Assembly (NCBI RefSeq): GCF_028583425.1 | Contig: NC_072790.1 | Span: 64,938,052 to 65,002,051, forward strand | From: Eublepharis macularius | Lineage: Eukaryota > Chordata > Lepidosauria > Squamata > Eublepharidae | DNA: 64,000 nt | Direction: 5' to 3' | Shown here: positions 46,895-64,000 of the stretch, piece after piece | Layout: each line of letters begins with the position of its first letter | Position numbering within the stretch: position 1 is the stretch's first letter | Notes under the pieces: model-generated | Databases searched by the model: none | What the model saw: only the letters and a program-made list of their open reading frames with translations | What the model was told of the DNA's origin: nothing | Made by a program: the position numbers and the translations under genes

Positions 46895-47436
46895 AAAAAC
46901 TCAGCATGGGTCTAGGTTCAGACGAGCGTATTTTTTCTGAGTACCTGAGGGACCCTCCAGGTTTACAGGAAAAAGTGAAAAGTAAAAATAAAAATGGAGG
47001 GTGGGGGTTGTGCCGATGATGTAAAGAAGTGCCCCCATGGGTTAGAAGTGAGCAGAAGAGAAAATGAAAGCTGCTGCTGCATGAGCCAGGTTGGTGAGGG
47101 CGAAGCTGGCGTCACTGTTGCCCTTGCCTTGCTGTGTGAACCACAGGAACCAAGAGGGAAGAGCTTCCTCAGTAAAACTGCACCAAACACAATAAAGGAA
47201 GCAAGCCGAAAAGTATATTGCCCTATACACAGTCTTACAATAATTTACAATTTACAATGAAGAATACACCAATGGAGAGCAGTTTAGTACATCAATATTA
47301 GGAGCAAGAAAAGTCCCATCAAAATTTCTTCAAGTATTCAACAGGTAAGTAGTTTTTAATAATCATGTCGCTGTCAGTTCATGTTATTTCATCCCGAAAT
47401 CCGTAGGAGCCGTTTGGAAACAATGAAGAACGCTGA

Positions 47437-47502
47437 GTGGCAACGAGCTTACCGGTCCAATCCTATTTGGCTCGTTTCATGACAAATCCTTCATCAGGCC
47501 AC
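47437..47502 (-). ncRNA. Hammerhead ribozyme, type I fold, in Penelope-like element
   Basis: Read on the minus strand. Helix I is GUGGC (47502-47498) with GCCAC (47441-47437). The core CUGAUGA is at 47497-47491, helix II is weak (47490-47479, AGGA/UCAU with a UUUG loop), and the core GAA is at 47478-47476. Helix III is ACGAGC (47475-47470) with GCUCGU (47448-47443), closing a 21-nt loop. U at 47442 occupies the H17 cleavage position. Every invariant core base is present. Only helix II is poor (one G-A mismatch). Confidence 0.8.
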
Positions 47503-48166
47503 CAACCTACGATTTATCATTAAAAGTCCATCATAGACTGTCTCACAACATCAAATAACAGAACTGATATTCAAAGGCACTCATTTATACTCACTATTTT
47601 CATTCCAACATGGTCTTAAGACGTGAAAGAAACCATCCAATTACAGAATCAGTATAAAGTGCATTCAAAGGTAACAGGGAGGTCATATCTAAGTTAATAA
47701 ATACTCTAATCAGGAGAGGATCCCATCCCCCTCCCCAAAAACCATTCATCACATCATTTCATTGGGTTCTGATCCTGAAAAGACCACCAACTATATGGAA
47801 TCTATTTCCTTAAAAAGTCAAAATCAGGATGGTCTCCTCATCATTGTTATTGCACATAATCCCCAAAATACACAAATCAGACAGCCCCACTACTCTGCGT
47901 ATTTTTCAAAAGCTAGTAAAACAAGTCAAGTCTCAAATACGAAATAGGGGAGCTACAAACACTCCCTCGGTTGACCAATCTATTCATATCCTACAATAGG
48001 CGAGAAGAGTGGGGGTGGGAAGATAGGGGAGGGAAAAAAGGGGGGAAATTGGAGAAGGGGGGTAGAGTAAGAGAATCAATTAATTAGGAGAAGGAAAGTG
48101 CTGAATGGGGGATGGTACCAGCTATCACTGGAAACCCGTCCCTTCCTATTTAAATTATCCCGGGGA

Positions 48167-48607
48167 TCACAAAAAGGCTGAATAGTCTACCTTAGTGTTT
48201 AAGCCCTGTGGAGCCATGGTGTTTAATCTAAAAATCCATCTGATCTCTGCCTGTAAAAGGCGACGTTTATTCACTCCAGGTTTGGATAACACCTCCAGTA
48301 TGGAGAACTTAAAGGTTTTGTCCCTGCCATGCGTCTGCCACAAGTTCTGGTGAAGTGTTGTCATTCCGCTATAATTTTTAACCCGTGACACGTGTTCCTG
48401 AATTCGCTGACGGATTGGCCAGGTAGTACAACCTACATATAGGCTGTGTGAACCAGGCAGCCACAGCCACAAGTGGGCTGCTTGGGTGGCCCACTTACCG
48501 GAAGAATATGGGAATTCCGCCCCCCCCATGACTCTTGCAGATCCTTTGCTCCTATCTGCTGGTTTTGCAATGTGAAATGTCCCTGAGTTACAATAGTAGA
48601 AGAGCAC
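48167..48607 (-). pseudogene. Penelope-like GIY-YIG endonuclease domain, N-terminally truncated
   Basis: The frame is open for 146 codons to a normal stop. Recognised signatures: SLYVGCTTWPIRQRIQEH (GIY-YIG motif, with YVG and the catalytic Arg region), LHQNLWQTHGRDKTFKFSIL, and LLQAEIRWIFRLNT followed by PQGLN, the conserved Glu and C-terminal block of Penelope endonucleases. The polymerase part is missing upstream, so the first Met is not a true start. The domain itself shows no interruption. Confidence 0.75.
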
Positions 48608-48612
48608 ACAGT

Positions 48613-49429
48613 TTTCACCTTCGAAGGCTTCCTGAATTAAGAATCAGCATTCATTTCTTGATACCATGCACATAAATGGGACTAAAATCTTTGCTGTGCT
48701 CATGGCTAAGTGGTTTTTTCCCAGTAGCCAACAAAAACAATAGTATTCTGTACACAGAATATCGCTTTAATCAAAGAATTTCTTTGGGCTTATTTCCCTC
48801 AAGGTGCTTCTTTTAAAGAGCTGAGAAACTACTGCAGTGCAGTGAGTGGGATGAAGGTTTTTCACTTTGTCAAATATTGGCATTAAGTCAAGGGAATGCA
48901 GCTACTTGTATCCCATTAAAAAAACCCTGCATTTAAGATAGGTATAAATGAAGACTAGCTCTGAACATCTGCAATAAGTAAGTTTTTTTAAAAAAAAATG
49001 AGAGCTGATAAACAAGCATTTTTTACATCAGGGCGGTGGAACCATTATGAACCTGTATTGGAGGAGATGTTTGTCATGTGAGTCCAAATTCACTGAGAAC
49101 CTGTTTTCAGTGCTGTAGATGGAAAGTGTGTGAAGTACCCAGGGAATCTTAACAGAACCCGAGCCTCCCCACCGAAGCGTTACTAATAACTGATGAATTG
49201 TCTCTTTTTCCTGGTTGGATTTCGATTTTGCACAATGACATTTCACCATCTACTCGCTGTATGTCGTGGCCTTTTGACCCGACTTCTGCCATCCACCCAC
49301 CCCGTTCACATGACATGACGGGGTAGTCAGAATCTACTTGTTGCATTTTTACAAGTCCGCGAATGACTCTGCTGCAACAACGCGCTGCAGGTCTCAGTAC
49401 CATAAATTTGCGATTTATTTTTCCGAGGG
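48613..49429. other. Intergenic stretch upstream of BAG2
   Basis: No repeat or ORF I can name. GC content rises toward the BAG2 promoter. Confidence 0.45.
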
Positions 49430-49694
49430 GGCCTGCGAGCACAAGCAGAGCGCCTTTCTCTCCTCTCCGGTCCCTGCCTCTTCACCCGCCTATGGGGCCG
49501 GGGTTTGCCGGCGCCGTTGCGTGGGTCCGTTTAGCGGGTCCCGCAAGGGAAAGAATGGCTACCCTGGGTTGGGCGGGGGTGGCTCGTCTCCTTCTTGGGC
49601 AGCGAGGCGGGCGCCAATCCCGGAGTGGCGCTGTCGCCACCGCCTGCAGGGACTCTTTCGGGGTGAGTGGCGGAGGCGGCCTCTCTCTCCCGCC

Positions 49695-61417
<11,723 letters not shown>

Positions 61418-62225
61418 AAGCTATCCCTGTTTCCACAAAGCACACACAAGCAAAGGAATGCTGCTCTTAAAATCTAAAGTCATGGAGGCTTCTTAATGCA
61501 TAGCTGATACTCTAGAAATTTGAAGGAACAGATTATTTCTCTCCCTAAATCAGCCCTTGCTGTTCAGTGCACATTGAGGCATAGTTGGAAGGAGAAAATC
61601 CTAAAATAATACCATTACCTTACTGGGGGTAAACGGTCCCTGCCTCTATCAAGGAAAAGATGACCAGTTAAAAGTTTACTCAGATGGTGCAATTGCCCTG
61701 TGGTAGCTACAGGGTAAAACAACCGCAGGAATCTTACATTGTTTCTCCTATGAGTATCATTCAACAGTTTTTATTCCATTACTTTTGTTCCTCCTGCACA
61801 GGAATTTCATGTAGTAGTCTGTAGCCCGTTAAGGAGAACAAGCAGGTATAGCCTAATTTAATATATAGGAAATGATACAGGCATTTTGTGTCTTATTAAG
61901 GATTAGCCTTCTCATAAATCATGTCAGATTTGTTACTAGGGAATTAACCATTTGTTATTTTTCATACTTGTAAAATCACATGTTCCTGCTAAACTTGAAG
62001 CTAGTCAGTGCCCATTTTTGTTTTGCTCTTTTTCTAGAAAGCTACTATCTCAATTACGTACAAAAATTTTATCCAGCACATTTCCCCATTTTTGGTTAAT
62101 GAACCTGTACATGAAAGAGACTACAGGGTAGGGATATTGCTGTAACAGATATAAAGAAAGATGTTGATGTGCACTTTTTTTTTTTGCTATATATCTATAA
62201 ATAAAGAGATTGTGCTTTGCGCTTG
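61418..62225 (+). other. BAG2: BAG2 3' untranslated region
   Basis: AT-rich, no repeat recognised, ending at a canonical AATAAA (62200-62205) followed by a TG-rich stretch. Confidence 0.7.
62200..62205 (+). terminator. Polyadenylation signal AATAAA of BAG2
   Basis: Canonical hexamer ~780 nt after the BAG2 stop, followed by TGTGCTTTGCGCTTGT, a GU-rich downstream element. Confidence 0.7.
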
Positions 62226-63417
62226 TAAGCATTTCAGTAGTTTTTTTTGGATACTATAGCACATTTAAGTGCTGGAGGCAAACAAAATAGTAAGACCCCT
62301 TTACTAAATTGTATTGTAATCGCCTTCTCATTATCCTGTAATGAATGGGATATAATCTCTGAGAATTTCTTTCCAACTAGATGTGGAGAATGTTCCAGGT
62401 GGAAATAGGTTTCCAATCCAAACTAATAGAAACAAAGAATACAATGAAGAGATGTGATTATAGAATAACTAATATTCAGCACATCATTTAATTTTTTGCA
62501 ATAGATGTCTATTAGCCATTGATACTCAGCATTTAGTTTTTAAAAATCGAATTCTTGCTGTATAGGCAGCACTCTGAATGTACTTTACTGTGTGCTTTCT
62601 TAAATACCAATACTTTTTGATATGCGATATTTTATATTTCAGAAATGAAATCTCTCTCAAAAATCCAGTGCAATTAAATGTGCTCTTCCTTCAGTACTAC
62701 TGAAGGAAATATTACTACACTTGATTCAATGGCCTATGAAGCCTACTGGTATCATCTTTAAATTCAGAGCCTTTTATTGGTTTTACAGAGAAGCAGCCAG
62801 TTTTAGGTCCAATGCATTTATTTTCCCTCAAAGTTCAAAGATTACAAATCATTTTGACAAAGTCCATTAAAAAAATGAGGTTACATTAATGTGGTAATAC
62901 GGTTAAACCACCACCGTGCACGCGGTTTGCTTTTAAGTATTTAGATAAATTTTTGCAGTTAGACTCTTGCTTTCTTGACTACAGGCCAATAGTAATAAAG
63001 CCAAATATCCCTCTTTGACTTAGGGTCACTGGTAAAAAAGTCACAATCCTACTGGGCACCTCCCTGCCCACATGAAACAGTACTTTCTGGAATTTTGCAT
63101 CTTACTTTTAAAGATAGAATAACTCTATGCAACCATAACACAAATATTTGGGCATAATGCCCAACCATAATTTGAAGTAATCTGCAAACCATAATTACAG
63201 TAACCATGGTTAAGCAGCACACTTACACTGAGCAATCTTAGTTGAGGTACTTTACCTACCTCTTTTACGCTTTTTGTTTCTTTGAGTTGCATTTCAAAAT
63301 GTTTATATGGTGCTTTGGGTCTCCAGTAGGAAGAAAGGCAGGGTATTAAAAATTGCCTAAGTAAATAAATCTCAAGATTAAAGACATCGAATAGCTGTTA
63401 CTGGTATCTCCCTATAC
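62226..63417. other. Intergenic flank 3' of BAG2
   Basis: AT-rich. In mammals RAB23 follows on the opposite strand, but I could not find coding exons of it here. No repeat assigned with confidence. Confidence 0.4.
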
Positions 63418-64000
63418 CAGCGATGGCGAACCTATGGCACACGTGCCACAGGCTACTGGCGTTCCAGTAGCTCTGAGCAGAGATCACATGGGGTTTGGCC
63501 CTGCCCACGTGATTCCTTTTCCTCAAGGCTTTCTTCCTGCTGCCCGTCTCTTTAGCAGCAGGAAGCAGAGGCAGCAGCAAGGCTGCTGGGGCTGGCTTTC
63601 TACAGAAGAGTAAGCTTCTTTTATTTAACTTGCTTTACTTTCAGTCGTGGCTCTTGAGCGAGAGAGAGAGAGCCTGCAAGCAGGGCTGCTGGTCTAAAAG
63701 AAGGGCAAACTGCTTTGATTTAACTTGCTTTACTTTCAGTTGTGGCTCTTGAGTGAGAGAGAGAGGGAGAGTGCTTACAAGCTGCTGGTCTAAAGAAGGG
63801 CAGACTGCTTTGATTTAACTTGCTTTACTTTCAGTCGTGGCTCAAGAGAGAGAGTGCTTGCAAGCAGGGCTGCTGGTCTAAAGAAGGGCAAACTGCTTTG
63901 ATTTAACTTGCTTTACTTTCAGTAGTGGCTCTTGAGTGTGAGAGTGCTTGCAAACTGCTGGTCTAAAGAAGGGCAAACTGCTCTGATTTAACTTGCTTTA
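63418..64000 (+). mobile_element. hAT-like element end followed by minisatellite, cut by window
   Basis: CAGCGATGGCGAACCTATGG with CACACGTGCCAC at 63418-63450 looks like a terminal inverted repeat of a hAT family common in amniotes. The sequence then passes into tandem repeats. The right end lies outside the window, so neither the TSD nor the other inverted repeat can be checked. Confidence 0.5.
63605..64000. repeat. Minisatellite, ~85-96 bp units, at least four copies
   Basis: Units beginning ATTTAACTTGCTTTACTTTC start at 63622, 63718, 63813, 63901 and 63986 (spacings 96, 95, 88 and 85). Each contains GTGGCTC, a variable (GA)n run, TGCTTGCAAGC-like sequence and CTGCTGGTCTAAAGAAGGGC. The array continues beyond the window. 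Confidence 0.9.

Larger units (their letters stand above)
47170..48612 (-). mobile_element. 5'-truncated Penelope-like element with GIY-YIG endonuclease and hammerhead ribozyme
   Basis: On the minus strand an open endonuclease segment (48607-48167) is followed by ~1 kb of non-coding 3' sequence. That sequence contains a hammerhead fold (47502-47437) and ends near 47175 with GCTTCCTTTATTGTGTTTGG. Penelope-like elements encode a TERT-like reverse transcriptase plus a C-terminal GIY-YIG nuclease and carry hammerhead motifs in their pseudo-LTRs. The reverse transcriptase is absent here. I see no clear TSD, and the outer limits are approximate. Confidence 0.8.

Noticed and set aside
62226-63417. 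Search for RAB23, expected 3' of BAG2 on the minus strand
   Set aside because: No Rab GTPase motifs or coding exons were found; its 3' UTR might start here but I cannot support that.
63605-64000. CRISPR-like regular repeats
   Set aside because: Units are directly adjacent with no spacers, in a vertebrate context; it is a minisatellite.

Overview
This is vertebrate nuclear DNA, almost certainly from a squamate reptile. A gecko-type lizard is my best guess, but that part is inference. Two host genes are readable on the + strand. ZNF451 occupies 784-23092: 12 coding exons, about 999 residues, with the N-terminal exons lying left of the window. BAG2 occupies 49695-61417: 3 coding exons, 224 residues, complete. 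The same two genes are neighbours in the same order and orientation in mammals, so this is conserved synteny. The squamate assignment rests on the repeat mix: a 5S-rRNA-headed SINE of the 5S-Sauria type, a tRNA-headed squamate SINE, L2, L1 and RTE/BovB-like LINEs, DIRS-type retrotransposons, a Penelope-like element and many short hAT-type elements.

Layout. 1-784: upstream intron of ZNF451 with a MIR/L2-type SINE. 784-23092: ZNF451. Its second intron in the window is 9 kb and carries a sense-oriented L2 LINE (about 4.14-5.79 kb) and an almost full-length DIRS-family fossil (about 6.13-11.03 kb). Other introns hold a 5S-headed SINE and a palindromic hAT-type MITE. 23.1-49.4 kb: intergenic and built largely of transposons. 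It contains two more hAT-type MITEs, a tRNA-headed SINE, a short repeat with a hammerhead-like core, a three-layer nest (a DIRS fossil at about 28.96-41.74 kb, split by an ORF1-only L1 derivative, itself split by a full-length L1 with both ORFs open), a second and complete ORF1-only L1 derivative (44.3-45.8 kb), a small L1 tail with target-site duplication, and a 5'-truncated Penelope-like element (47.2-48.6 kb). 49.4-62.2 kb: the BAG2 CpG-rich promoter, three exons and two introns, with two more L2 copies, an L1-clade relic and an RTE/BovB-like fragment. 62.2-64 kb: downstream flank ending in a hAT-like end followed by a ~90-bp minisatellite that runs out of the window.

The two host genes are not an operon. 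ZNF451 is a nuclear SUMO E3/E4 ligase with C2H2 fingers, and BAG2 is a cytosolic Hsp70 nucleotide-exchange co-chaperone that restrains CHIP. The most interesting signals are in the transposons. First, a three-helix hammerhead ribozyme fold can be drawn in the Penelope-like element (minus strand, 47437-47502). Second, a related-looking hammerhead core sits in a short interspersed repeat that also produced a snap-back insertion at 1.8 kb. Third, a HAL1-like ORF1-only L1 derivative is present in two copies, one complete between 19-bp target-site duplications. Fourth, there is an apparently intact L1 whose two ORFs overlap by ATGA.
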